From Saprospiraceae bacterium (lineage in GTDB: Bacteria > Bacteroidota > Bacteroidia > Chitinophagales > Saprospiraceae), in the NCBI GenBank assembly GCA_016714985.1, contig JADKBS010000059.1, positions 1 through 64,000 of the forward strand: a DNA stretch of 64,000 nt, read 5' to 3'. Below, one piece after another: positions 53,267 through 63,368 of the stretch. Made by a program: the position numbers and the translations under genes. Each line of letters begins with the position of its first letter. The stretch's first letter is position 1. The notes below the pieces were generated by a model that did not search any database, was not told where the DNA came from, and saw only the letters and a list, made by a program, of their open reading frames with translations.

Positions 53267-56200
53267 ATGAAAAACAGTCTCGTACTCTTCCTCTTTTTCT
53301 TGCTACAATATGCAGCAGCGCAGAATCAGGATTCGCTGGCCGCTGCCCGTCAAATTGATAGTTTGATTCAACTCAATTTAAAACTTTCTGAAGAAAGGGA
53401 ATTTGACGCAGCACTAAACTCAGTAGATACAGCCATTGAATTGGCAGGAAGGGCTTTCGGAGATGGGCACATAATATATTCAGACTGTTTGTCAGCGAAA
53501 GGCCTAACGTTATTCAAAATGGCCCGCTACAAGGAAGTAGAGCCATTATACATGCAGGCAAAAAGCATTCGGGAAAAAGCATTAGGCAAGGATGCCGCTA
53601 AATATCTCCAAAGCTTGATTAACCTAGGCAATCTATACGCAAAAAACGGACAGAACAAGGAGGCGGAAGCACATTATTTAAATGCTAGGGAAGGGTGGGA
53701 AAAACTATCAGGAAAAGAGACCTCCGACTATGCCACGAGTATTTTCAACTTGGCCATCTTATATGTAAGCATGGGACGGAGGCCAGAAGCTGAAAACTTC
53801 ACCAAGAGGCCAAGGCCATCCGTGGGAAGGTGCTGGGACTTGAACATCCCGATTATGCTGCTTGCCTTGCTGGACTTGGATCCCTTTACAGCAGTTTGGG
53901 ACGTTACGTCGAAGCAGAGCCTTATTATCTGGAGGCTAAATCCATCATGGAAAAATCTTTGGGCGAGAGCCACCCTAATTACATACAAATCCTTAACAAT
54001 CTTGCAGGGCTTTACGAAGACATGGATCGTTATGGAGAGACTGAGCAAATCAACTTGACCGTTATAGCCATCCAGAAAAAATCGAAGGGCACTTCGAATC
54101 CTGAGTATGCCATTAGCCTACTTAATCTGGCAAATTTATATGCAGAAACTGGGCGCTATGAAGAAGGAGAGCAGCTTTGTCTAGAGGCCAATATCATTCT
54201 GAAAAATGCCTTTGGAAGCGAACATGAGCGATATGCGGAAGGGTTGAATGTTTTGGCTGTTTTGTATAAACGATGGGGACGGTTGTCCGATGCAGAGCCA
54301 CTATATTTGGAAGTCAAAACTATTCGGGAATTAAAACTGGGGCCAACACACCCAAGGTATGCGCAAATATTGAACAACCTCGCAAACCTTTACCGGGAAT
54401 TAGGCAATTATCTAGAGTCTGAAGAGCTTCATAAAGAAGCTATGGACATCCGTGTAAAAAACTATGGCAAAGAAAGCCCTCAGTATGCCTCCAGCCTGAA
54501 CAACCTCGCCAATTTGTATTTGAATATGAATCGTTATAACGATGCTGAAATTCTTTTAACCGAAGCCATCCAAATAAGAGAAAAAGTGCGAGGCAAAGAA
54601 CATCCTGATTATGCCCAAAGCCTATTCAACCTCGGTAGTTTCTACTTTGAGATGAAACATTACGAAGATGCCGCCAATTATTTGACCGAAGCCAAGAACA
54701 TTCGAGAAAAAACTTTGGGGAGGCAACACCCCGATTACGCCCAAAGCATACTAAACTTAGCCGCTTTGAACCTGCAAATGGGGAATTATTCAGAAGCTGA
54801 AACCCAATTCTTGGAGGCAAGAGATATTGTAGAAAAAGTTTTAGGGGTAGAACATAATGATTATATTTCTTGTCTTGTCGGCCTTTCAGGGGTGTATTGG
54901 AAAACAAGGCAATTCGATAAGGTCGATTCTTTGCACCTAAAAATTTCTTCAAAGCAGAAAAAAGCTAATGACTCATGCTATCTACCATCTCTCAGAACAG
55001 GAATTGTCAAATTACGTAAATGTCTTCCTAAAAGATATTGACACACACAATTCATTTGCTCAGTTGAAACAACAGATTCAGTCGGCATTTACTTCTACCT
55101 ATTGCTATGACAATGCACTTTTCTACAAAGGTTTTTTGTTGGTTACCACCAATCAGGTAAAACACATAGCCTTCGCAAACCCCGAAGAATCCAAGACCAT
55201 TTATTCGCTCACCTCCTTCCACCGCCGCCTCGCCACCGAATACGCCAAGCCCCTCGCTGACCGCAAAGGCGTGGACGACCTCGAAACCAAAGCCAACAGC
55301 CTCGAAAAAGAACTTGTCCGCACAGTTGCTGGTTACGGGGAAGCCTTGCAGCAAGTAACCTGGCAGGAAGTTCAAGCAACGTTAACTCAAGGAGAAGTTG
55401 CAGTTGAATTTGTCCGGTATCATTTTTACAGACCAGAGCCCACCGACAGTATCATGTATGCCGCTCTAGTGCTGAAATCGGGCAATGTGCCACCTGTATT
55501 TGTACCGCTTTTTGAGGAAAAAGAGCTGATGCAAATCACTGGTTTTTCGGAAACAGATAAAGAGGCTTATTTTCATCAAATCTATGCAGGTAAAAGGAAA
55601 AATGATGATGGCAAATCGCTTCGTGATTTGATTTATGCACCGCTCGAAGCTGCTTTATCAGGTGTATCCACAATATATTATGCCCCTGATGGCCTAATCC
55701 ACCGCATCAATCCCGATGCTATTTACCTTGACGAGAAAGCAACCTTTGCCGACCGTTTCCGGCTTGTCCGAGTGAACAGCACCCGCCAATTGGTAATACC
55801 TTTTGCAATGGGAAACGGCAAACCTGCTCCGGCGCTTATTTATGGCGGAATTGACTATGATGCTGATTCCACTGCATTGTTGACCGCCGCCAATATTCAG
55901 ATAGGAAAACGTCAAATACCAGATGGCTTGGGCGCACTGAACCGAGGCGGTGACCGAGGCGGCAAATGGCGATTTCTAACCAATTCGGAAAAAGAGGCTA
56001 GAGCCATCGAGGCCTTGTTTGACAAAAAGAAATATCCCGTTAGCATGCTCACAGGCAAAGAGGCCACCGAAGAATCCCTGCGGGCCTTCAGCCTTTCTGC
56101 CCATCTTCCTTCCCCTCGTGTCTTACACCTTGCCACACATGGCTTTTTTTTCCCTGACCCCGCCGAAGCGCACGACGGAAAGGATGCTGCACCTGGCGAA

Positions 56201-56638
56201 GTGATTTTCAAAGAAAACGAAAACCCCATGTTGCGCGCTGGCTTGGTCATGGCAGGGGGCAACCATGCTTGGTTAAATGGCAAAGCTTACAAAGGCCTGG
56301 AAGATGGAATCCTTACTGCCTATGAGGTCAGTCAACTAGACCTTAGAAATACAGAACTCGTCACCCTTTCCGCCTGTGAAACTGGCCTGGGTGAAATCGT
56401 GGGAAACGAAGGCGTCTTCGGCCTACAGCGCGCCTTCAAGATTGCCGGGGCGCACTATATCATCATGTCCCTCTGGAAAGTACCCGACCAGGAAACCCAA
56501 GAGCTGATGACCCTTTTTTACAAAAGATGGCTGGAAGGTAAAATGGCCATCCCCGATGCTTTTAGGTCGGCCCAAACCGAGATGCGCAAGCTGTACCCAA
56601 GCCCGTACTATTGGGCGGGGTTCGTGTTGGTGGAATAA
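53267..56638 (+). CDS. Secreted TPR-CHAT protease, twice frameshifted
   Basis: Three successive frames form one protein of about 1120 residues. A signal peptide (LFLFFLLQYAAAQ) precedes about ten 42-residue TPR units of the form Y..AE.L..EA..I..K..G..HP.YA..L.NLA.LY. The C-terminal caspase-like CHAT domain has the dyad His in HLATHGFFF (codon 56138-56140) and Cys in LVTLSACETGLG (codon 56375-56377). A missing base near 53799 and an extra A in the run at 54958-54963 explain the breaks. The gene converges with its neighbour. Likely a periplasmic protease. Confidence 0.87.
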
Positions 56639-56649
56639 GATTTTGTACT

Positions 56650-57552
56650 TTATTGAATAGCCCGTTTCACTGCTTCCGCTTCCGTTTTAAGTGGGTGGCT
56701 TGCTGCTCCCAGCACCCCGTCCAGCAATTTTTCCAATGCCTTTTCCTGCTTCGGAAATTGTGCCAGCAGCGAATACATGAGCATCCGTTGGGATTTCACA
56801 TAGAGGCGGGCATTGTTTTCAGCCACCAGTTTTTCAAAGATTTTTTCTGCTCCCGCAAAATTGCCCAGCTTGAAGTACGCCCACCCCCGGATGTATTGCA
56901 AAGTGGCGGCTTGTGCGCCTACTGGCTGTTCTGTAAGCTGCAGCAAACGGCGGTAATCTTTTGCCACCAGGGCCGCATCCAGCGAATCGGCGAGGGCGAG
57001 GGTTTTCTCATCTTCATCGCCACGGGTGCCAAGGCTCATATCAAGGTCGCCGACGGATTTTTCGGCGAGTGCAGATGCTGGCTGGCGTTGGGCGTTAGGC
57101 GTTGGGCTATCGGGGGATTGTATTTTTTCATCGGAATTTGCAACTGGTAAATCCTGCTTGCCTGTTGGAAGGGTTTGATTGTCAATAGGTTGCGCATCAT
57201 TTTTCAAGCTATCAAGGCTTGGTTTCGAGCTGGGGAGAAGGGTTGTGTTTGCTCCTTTTTTTAGGAAAAAAACAACTGATAAAGCAGCAATCGAAAGGAC
57301 CATGGCAATGATGTACCAGCGGCCACTGTTTTTTTTAGGTGCATTTTTTTCCTCGTCCCAACGGCTCATAGCAGCCCGCAACTTGTCCTCCACGAGGAGG
57401 TCCATGCCCTCGTGCTCGATGCGGCGCAGCTCGAATTCCTCCTGCCATTCGGGATGGCGGGCAAGGTCCGCCTCGAACGCTTTTACCTCCTCCGGCACGA
57501 GCCTGCCCATCAGGTAGTCGTCCATTCTATCGAAGATTTCTTCTTCAGTCAT
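56650..57552 (-). CDS. Membrane anti-sigma-like protein with TPR-like domain
   Basis: A 300-residue protein. The N-terminal cytosolic part (1-75, TEEEIFDRMDDYLMGRLVPEEV, HPEWQEEFELRRIEHEG) resembles anti-sigma N-termini without zinc Cys. One membrane helix spans residues 79-97. The periplasmic part has a disordered Pro/Ser linker and then TPR-like helices (LQYIRGWAYFKLGNFAGAEKIFEKLV). It overlaps the sigma gene by eight bases, the usual organisation for a sigma/anti-sigma pair. The periplasmic linker would be a natural target for a protease. Confidence 0.75.
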   Translation of the reverse strand: MTEEEIFDRMDDYLMGRLVPEEVKAFEADLARHPEWQEEFELRRIEHEGMDLLVEDKLRAAMSRWDEEKNAPKKNSGRWYIIAMVLSIAALSVVFFLKKGANTTLLPSSKPSLDSLKNDAQPIDNQTLPTGKQDLPVANSDEKIQSPDSPTPNAQRQPASALAEKSVGDLDMSLGTRGDEDEKTLALADSLDAALVAKDYRRLLQLTEQPVGAQAATLQYIRGWAYFKLGNFAGAEKIFEKLVAENNARLYVKSQRMLMYSLLAQFPKQEKALEKLLDGVLGAASHPLKTEAEAVKRAIQ

Positions 57553-58144
57553 CCGTGCTGTCGTCTTTTAGATATTTCAACAAATCTGGTCTTTGGAGTA
57601 GGTATTCCCGGAACCGTTGACGGCAGCGGTAACATTCTTTTTTGGCCATTTCGGCGCTGCTCATGCCCAAATGCTCGGCCATTTCTTGGTAGGAAATACC
57701 CGATTTGTAGAGGGTGAGGATTTCTTTGCAGCGGCCTCCCATGTTTTCGAGGGCTTGCCGCAGCACTTCTTTTCTTTCTTCTTCCATGAATTGAACTTCA
57801 AAAGATTCAGCTTTTTTGTCCAGGTGAACAGGAAGAAGTTCGGTCGTGGCGGGTTTCAGGCGGCGGCGGCGTTCGAACCAACAAAATCGGGCGATGCCGA
57901 AAAAATAGCCCTCCCAAGTACCCGTGCCTTCGTATTTGTTGGAGCGCACGTTCCTGTCGAAAATGACAAGTGCATCCTGAAAATTTTCTTGGGCCTCTTC
58001 TCGGGAGCCGCCATGGCCCAATACCCAGTTTTCCACCTTGTCCCGCAGTTCTGCATTGGCATAGATGGAGCGGAGCGCCAGCGTCCGCTCGGCCTCAGTA
58101 CCTTGCATCGACCGAATTAATTCTTCAATGCTCTTCTGCTTCAT
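57545..58144 (-). CDS. ECF-type sigma factor of the CHAT locus
   Basis: A 199-residue sigma-70 family protein. Region 2 is about residues 30-95 (REEAQENFQDALVIFDRNV..EGYFFGIARFCWFERRRR) and region 4 about 120-180 (CKEILTLYKSGISYQEMAEHLGMSSAEMAKKECYRCRQRF). It belongs to the divergent sigma factors common in Bacteroidota beside anti-sigma and CHAT genes. Translation is coupled to the anti-sigma gene by overlap. Confidence 0.85.
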   Translation of the reverse strand: MKQKSIEELIRSMQGTEAERTLALRSIYANAELRDKVENWVLGHGGSREEAQENFQDALVIFDRNVRSNKYEGTGTWEGYFFGIARFCWFERRRRLKPATTELLPVHLDKKAESFEVQFMEEERKEVLRQALENMGGRCKEILTLYKSGISYQEMAEHLGMSSAEMAKKECYRCRQRFREYLLQRPDLLKYLKDDSTDD

Positions 58145-58478
58145 GGAGGAAGTGGGCTATTTCTTTGTAAAGGTATCCATCTGCACAGAAAAATCTTTCC
58201 TTTTTAGATATAAACCGGGAGTACCCGAATGATTCGGAGCATCAAGTCCGAACAACCGCCGATAAGCGGATTTTTATAACAAAACACCAAAACAATTGTC
58301 AAGTCTGCAAGCCATTGTCTATAAACTAGGAAGCTTGGCAGCCTTTCAGCACTTTTTTGCTAATTTTGCTCCGCAAAAAACAGCCAACTGCTCCAAATTT
58401 GTTTTGGACAAAAAGCACCTTCAAAAGCCGTTCTTAGAACTTAGCCCAACAAAAGCCGCTCAAACCAAATTAATTGTC
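58145..58478. promoter_or_regulatory. Divergent intergenic region of the sigma factor and icmF
   Basis: About 330 bp. A plus-strand -7 match TAATTTTG lies at 58361-58368, 110 bp before icmF, without a clear -33 box. No other feature supported. Confidence 0.3.
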
Positions 58479-61400
58479 ATGCAAGAAGTACAGCCCTACC
58501 ACCCCCACCACAAAATCCGCCTCGTCACTGCCGCCAGCCTCTTCGACGGGCACGACGCCGCCATCAACATCATGCGCCGCATCATGCAGGCCAGCGGGGC
58601 GGAGGTCATCCACCTCGGCCACAACCGCTCGGTGCATGAAATCGTGAACACGGCCATCCAAGAGGACGTGCAGGGCATTGCCATCACCTCGTACCAAGGC
58701 GGCCACAACGAGTTCTTCAAGTACATGCACGACCTTTTGAAGGAAAGGGGCGCCGGGCATATCAAGATTTTCGGCGGCGGCGGCGGCACTATCCTGCCTT
58801 CGGAAATTGCAGAGCTGCACGAGTACGGCATCAACCGCATCTACTCCCCCGACGACGGGCGGCACATGGGCCTCCAGGGCATGATAAACGACCTGCTTCA
58901 GCAATGCGACTTCCCTGTGGGCATCAATTTGAACGGCGAAGTGGGCAAGGTGGCAAAGGCGGGGTCAGACTTTCCAAGTTATAAAAACTTGGAAAGTCTC
59001 GTTGTGCCCATCGCCCGCATGATTTCGGCGGCGGAGAACGACGCAGCGCATTACGAAACGGCCATCCGCCCGCAGTTGCAGGCGGTTTTTGATAAAAATC
59101 CGGCGCTGAAAAACACGCCTGTTCTTGGCATCACGGGCACGGGTGGGGCGGGCAAATCCTCGATGGTGGATGAAATCCTCCGCCGCTTTTTGCTTGATTT
59201 TCAAGATAAAACCATCGCCATCATCTCCGTTGACCCCAGTAAACGCAAGAGCGGCGGGGCACTCCTCGGCGACCGCATCCGCATGAACGCCGTGAACAAC
59301 GACCGGGTGTTCATGCGCTCCCTCGCTACCCGGCAGAGCAATTTGGCACTGTCGAAATACGTGCAGTCGGCGGTGGAAATCCTCAAGGCGGCGGGCTTCG
59401 ACCTCGTGGTGCTGGAGACCAGCGGCATCGGGCAGTCGGACACCGAAATCATTGACCATAGCAACGTGTCGCTCTACGTGATGACGCCCGAATTCGGGGC
59501 AGCTTCGCAATTGGAGAAGATTGACATGATTGACTTCGCCGACCTCATCGCCATCAACAAATTCGACAAGCGGGGCGCACAGGATGCCCTGCGGGACGTG
59601 CGCAAACAGTACCAGCGGGCGCACCAGCTTTGGACGAAGGACGTGGATGAAATGCCTGTCGTGGGCACCATCGCCAGCCAGTTCAACGACCCCGGCACAA
59701 ACGTGCTTTACGCCAAAATGATGAAGCTCTTGGTGGAAAAAACGGGCACGGATTTGAAGTCCAATTTCCACGCCGCCGAGGAGATGAGCGAGAAAATCTT
59801 CATCATCCCGCCGCACCGGACGAGGTATTTGTCGGAGATTTCAGAGAACAACCGGAAGTACGACGAGTGGGCGAAGAGGCAGGAGAACATTGCAAGGGAA
59901 ATGTTTGCGCTTCGGCAGTCCATGACGAGCATCGAGCAATCCAATTTGCCGAACAAGGTGGAAATTTTGGAAAGCTTGGACAAGCGGTTCAAGGAAGTCG
60001 GAGTCGAAATAGCAGGCAGCACGAGGCAGTTGTTGGAGGGTTGGGAGGCGAAAAAAGCCAACTACGCCTCCGATGAATTCATTTACGAAGTGCGGGGCAA
60101 GGAGATAAAAGTGCCGACTAAATGGAAGTCGCTCTCCGGCACGAAAATCCCGAAGGTCATCCTGCCCAAATTCAAGGACTGGGGCGAAATCGTGCGCTGG
60201 TGCTTGCAGGAGAATGTGCCGGGCGAGTTCCCTTACACGGCAGGCGTTTTTCCATTTAAAAGAAAAGGCGAAGACCCCACCCGCATGTTCGCCGGGGAGG
60301 GCGCACCGGAGCGCACCAACCGCCGCTTCCATTACCTGAGCAAAGGGATGCCCGCCAACCGGCTTAGCACGGCATTCGACTCGGTGACTTTGTACGGCGA
60401 AGACCCACACCCCCGCCCCGATATTTATGGCAAAATCGGCAATTCCGGCGTGAGCATCTGCTGCCTCGACGATGCCAAAAAACTCTACTCCGGCTTCGAC
60501 CTCTGCGCCCCGAATACCTCGGTTAGCATGACCATCAACGGTCCTGCCGCCACGATATGTGCCTTCTTCATGAATGCCGCCATTGACCAGCAATGCGAGC
60601 AATATATTCGGGAGCATAAATTGGAGCATTTGGTGGAAAATAAATTAGTGGAATTATATGATAATAACGGAATTAAACGCCCGTCTTATTTAGGTGATAT
60701 TCCCGAAGGGAATAATCAATTGGGATTAATGCTATTGGGTTTAACAGGCGACCAGATATTATCCCCCGATATTTACGAACCCCTTAAAAATAAGGCACTC
60801 AACGCCGTGCGTGGCACGGTGCAGGCCGATATTTTAAAAGAAGACCAAGCGCAAAATACCTGTATATTCTCCACGGAATTTTCCTTGAAATTAATGGGCG
60901 ATATGCAGCAATTTTTCATCGAAAATAAAGTCCGAAACTTTTACTCGGTGAGCATATCCGGCTACCATATAGCGGAGGCCGGGGCAAACCCCATTTCTCA
61001 GTTGGCTTTCACCTTGTCCAACGGTTTTACCTTCGTGGAATACTACCTGAGCAGGGGCATGAATATTGACGATTTTGCGCCGAACCTCAGCTTCTTTTTC
61101 TCCAATGGTGTTGACCCAGAATATGCCGTCATTGGCCGAGTTGCCCGTCGCATCTGGTCGAAGGCGATGAAGCTGAAATACGGGGCGAACGAGCGCAGCC
61201 AGATGCTCAAATACCATATCCAGACCAGTGGCCGCTCGCTGCACGCACAGGAGATTGATTTCAACGACATCCGCACGACGCTCCAGGCGCTCTACGCCAT
61301 CTACGACAACTGCAACTCGCTGCATACTAACGCCTACGACGAGGCCATCACCACCCCGACCGAGGAGAGCGTGCGCCGAGCGGTGGCCATCCAGCTCATC

Positions 61401-61904
61401 ATCAACCACGAATTGGGCATGGCGAAGAACGAAAACCCGCTCCAGGGCGCTTTTATCATCGAAGAACTGACCGACCTAGTGGAGGAAGCTGTGCTCGCCG
61501 AGTTCGACCGCATCACCGAGCGGGGCGGCGTGCTGGGGGCGATGGAGACGATGTACCAACGGGGCAAAATCCAAGAAGAAAGCCTGTATTACGAGCACCA
61601 AAAGCACAGCGGCGAGTACCCCATCATCGGGGTGAACACCTTCCTGAGCAGCACTGGTTCACCTACCATCCTGCCCCGTGAGGTCATCCGCTCGACGGAG
61701 GAGGAGAAGCTGGCGCAGATTGAGACAGTGGAGAACCTGAAGAAAGCCAACGTTGGCAATACGGCATTGAAAACCCTGCAACTGTCGGCGCTGCACAACG
61801 AAAACATCTTCGGGGCGCTGATGGAGGCGGTGAAGCATTGCTCGCTGGGCGAGATTACGAATGCGCTGTACGAGGTGGGGGGGCAGTATCGGAGGAATAT
61901 GTAA
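58479..61904 (+). CDS. icmF: Fused isobutyryl-CoA mutase (IcmF)
   Basis: A 1141-residue fusion. The B12-binding domain comes first (SLFDGHDAAINIMRR, cobalt-ligand His25 in DGHD, GGGGGTILPSEI). A MeaB-type G-protein domain follows (GITGTGGAGKSSMVDEILRR, ISVDPSKRKSGGALLGDR), then the radical mutase barrel (GNSGVSICCLDDAKKLYSGFDL, NTSVSMTINGPA). It interconverts isobutyryl-CoA and n-butyryl-CoA or related acyl-CoAs. The start at 58479 is chosen; an upstream TTG frame is not family-like. Internal segment 60600-60920 has unusual codon use. A terminator follows. Confidence 0.92.
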   Translation: MQEVQPYHPHHKIRLVTAASLFDGHDAAINIMRRIMQASGAEVIHLGHNRSVHEIVNTAIQEDVQGIAITSYQGGHNEFFKYMHDLLKERGAGHIKIFGGGGGTILPSEIAELHEYGINRIYSPDDGRHMGLQGMINDLLQQCDFPVGINLNGEVGKVAKAGSDFPSYKNLESLVVPIARMISAAENDAAHYETAIRPQLQAVFDKNPALKNTPVLGITGTGGAGKSSMVDEILRRFLLDFQDKTIAIISVDPSKRKSGGALLGDRIRMNAVNNDRVFMRSLATRQSNLALSKYVQSAVEILKAAGFDLVVLETSGIGQSDTEIIDHSNVSLYVMTPEFGAASQLEKIDMIDFADLIAINKFDKRGAQDALRDVRKQYQRAHQLWTKDVDEMPVVGTIASQFNDPGTNVLYAKMMKLLVEKTGTDLKSNFHAAEEMSEKIFIIPPHRTRYLSEISENNRKYDEWAKRQENIAREMFALRQSMTSIEQSNLPNKVEILESLDKRFKEVGVEIAGSTRQLLEGWEAKKANYASDEFIYEVRGKEIKVPTKWKSLSGTKIPKVILPKFKDWGEIVRWCLQENVPGEFPYTAGVFPFKRKGEDPTRMFAGEGAPERTNRRFHYLSKGMPANRLSTAFDSVTLYGEDPHPRPDIYGKIGNSGVSICCLDDAKKLYSGFDLCAPNTSVSMTINGPAATICAFFMNAAIDQQCEQYIREHKLEHLVENKLVELYDNNGIKRPSYLGDIPEGNNQLGLMLLGLTGDQILSPDIYEPLKNKALNAVRGTVQADILKEDQAQNTCIFSTEFSLKLMGDMQQFFIENKVRNFYSVSISGYHIAEAGANPISQLAFTLSNGFTFVEYYLSRGMNIDDFAPNLSFFFSNGVDPEYAVIGRVARRIWSKAMKLKYGANERSQMLKYHIQTSGRSLHAQEIDFNDIRTTLQALYAIYDNCNSLHTNAYDEAITTPTEESVRRAVAIQLIINHELGMAKNENPLQGAFIIEELTDLVEEAVLAEFDRITERGGVLGAMETMYQRGKIQEESLYYEHQKHSGEYPIIGVNTFLSSTGSPTILPREVIRSTEEEKLAQIETVENLKKANVGNTALKTLQLSALHNENIFGALMEAVKHCSLGEITNALYEVGGQYRRNM
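58968..58998. repeat. Inverted repeat within icmF
   Basis: GACTTTCCAAGTT and its exact complement AACTTGGAAAGTC enclose five bases. It codes for the linker between the B12-binding and G-protein domains (SDFPSYKNLES). Confidence 0.6.
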
Positions 61905-61921
61905 AGCATCGGCTTTTAATA

Positions 61922-61959
61922 AAAATGGCCTACCCAACTTCCGCTGGATAGGCCATTTT
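61922..61959. terminator. Bidirectional terminator between icmF and susD
   Basis: AAAATGGCCTACCCA pairs with TGGATAGGCCATTTT around a short loop, with A- and T-runs on both sides. It serves the convergent icmF and susD genes. Confidence 0.8.
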
Positions 61960-61977
61960 CATTTCACACAATATCGT

Positions 61978-63285
61978 TTAATTCCCCTCCCCCACAGGCC
62001 GTGGCATCTGCACCCAGACATCGTCGTCGGTGCGGTCGATGGGCAGTTCGCCGAGGCGGTTCCAGCGGCGCATGTCCACCCAGCGGTGGCCTTCGCCGAA
62101 GAGTGAGTAGCGGCGCTGGTGCATGATTTCGTCCATCAGCTCCGACTCAGAGGTGCCGCCCGTATAATCACTGATGCCATGCGCATTGCGGATGGTGTTG
62201 ATGGCATCAACCGCTGCGTTGTTGTCGGTACCGACGTTGGCTTCGGCGTAGATGAGAATCAGTTCCTCGTTGCGAATGTAGGGTATGGGTGCATCCAAGG
62301 ATGTGAACACCCATGCGTCGTGCGTACCTGTTAGGCCGTCCAAGCTGAGCGAACCGCTTGGGCGCTCCACCATTTTGGCGGCACGGTCGTCGCCGGGCGT
62401 CAGGTCGGTGATGTAGGAGGGATGCACAATAATGGCATCTGCCTGGTCTTGCGGACGGAAGAGGTTGTTCGCAAAATCGCCGCCAGCAGTGGAATAATAG
62501 CGGGCAGGGCCAGCATTCAAGTCGCCGCTGAACTCCATAAAAGAAGTGGCGAGGTGTAGGATGGCTTCCGATTTATTGCCGTGATAAAGTGCCACACGGG
62601 CTGCCAGCGCATGGTTGAACTTCAAAAAACTGTCAGGGGTGTCGAACCCGGCCATGGCTGCGGATAGCTTGAAGGGAAAAGCAGCGCCAGCCGATTCCAA
62701 ATGGCCAGCTGCTTCTTCCAGCAGGTTCTGGATAGCCTCCAATGCGGCATTGTACTCAACGAAAGGCCCCAATTTGTCGGGGTCGGCAACGTCGATGCGG
62801 ATGCCGTTTTCATATTGGAGGTTTAACGCCAGCAAGTACTCGTGAGCCTGCATCGTCTTGGCAAAGCCCTGATAGCCATTGGCCTCTTCGGCGGTTACCT
62901 GCTGTGAGTTTTTCACGGCATCCAGCAGTACATTGGCATTCTTGATGGTGCGGAAGCGACCCTGATAGGGGCGGGTACCGTAGAAGCCTGCATTGTCCAA
63001 TTGCGAGTCGCCTTTACCGAGCAGTTCACCCGTGTAACGGGGGTCGGAACCCGTGAAGAAATAATACTCACGGCCCATGATGGCAGTGGCATCATAGTAG
63101 AAGCCAAAATCTTGGCGGACGAGGTCTTCGATACCCGTCACCAAGGTTTGAAGCTCGCTCTTGGAAGCGTTTTGGTTAAAGCCGCCGATACTCGAACCGT
63201 TCGGGTTCGGCTCGTCGTCAATCTCACACCCAACGAAGGCGAGTGAAAATAAGCTTATGATGAAGAAGAGTTTTGTCAATTTCAT
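61978..63285 (-). CDS. SusD/RagB-family outer membrane lipoprotein
   Basis: A 435-residue lipoprotein (lipobox AFVGC, Cys20) of the SusD type. The N-terminal TPR-like half has 'GREYYFFTGSDPRYTGELL' and 'NANVLLDAVKNS', and the C-terminus has 'RNEELILIYAEANVG', 'AVDAINTIRNAHG' and 'MHQRRYSLFGEGHRWVDMRRW', which are diagnostic. It caps the SusC transporter to bind glycan or peptide ligands. It follows the susC gene on the same strand. Ligand not predictable here. Confidence 0.92.
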   Translation of the reverse strand: MKLTKLFFIISLFSLAFVGCEIDDEPNPNGSSIGGFNQNASKSELQTLVTGIEDLVRQDFGFYYDATAIMGREYYFFTGSDPRYTGELLGKGDSQLDNAGFYGTRPYQGRFRTIKNANVLLDAVKNSQQVTAEEANGYQGFAKTMQAHEYLLALNLQYENGIRIDVADPDKLGPFVEYNAALEAIQNLLEEAAGHLESAGAAFPFKLSAAMAGFDTPDSFLKFNHALAARVALYHGNKSEAILHLATSFMEFSGDLNAGPARYYSTAGGDFANNLFRPQDQADAIIVHPSYITDLTPGDDRAAKMVERPSGSLSLDGLTGTHDAWVFTSLDAPIPYIRNEELILIYAEANVGTDNNAAVDAINTIRNAHGISDYTGGTSESELMDEIMHQRRYSLFGEGHRWVDMRRWNRLGELPIDRTDDDVWVQMPRPVGEGN

Positions 63286-63368
63286 TGCTACGAAAAGTTT
63301 TTTTTGCAGCGCAATCAATCACCGATACGAAATGATTCGAAGATAATCATGCTGCGTTTTGGTTCTAT

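Noticed and set aside
53267..56638. CHAT gene as part of a type III-E CRISPR locus
   Set aside because: No gRAMP/Cas7-11, no Csx30 and no array in the window; the protein also has a signal peptide.
58965..59816. Minus-strand open frame of 283 codons inside icmF
   Set aside because: Antisense shadow of the well-conserved IcmF G-protein domain.
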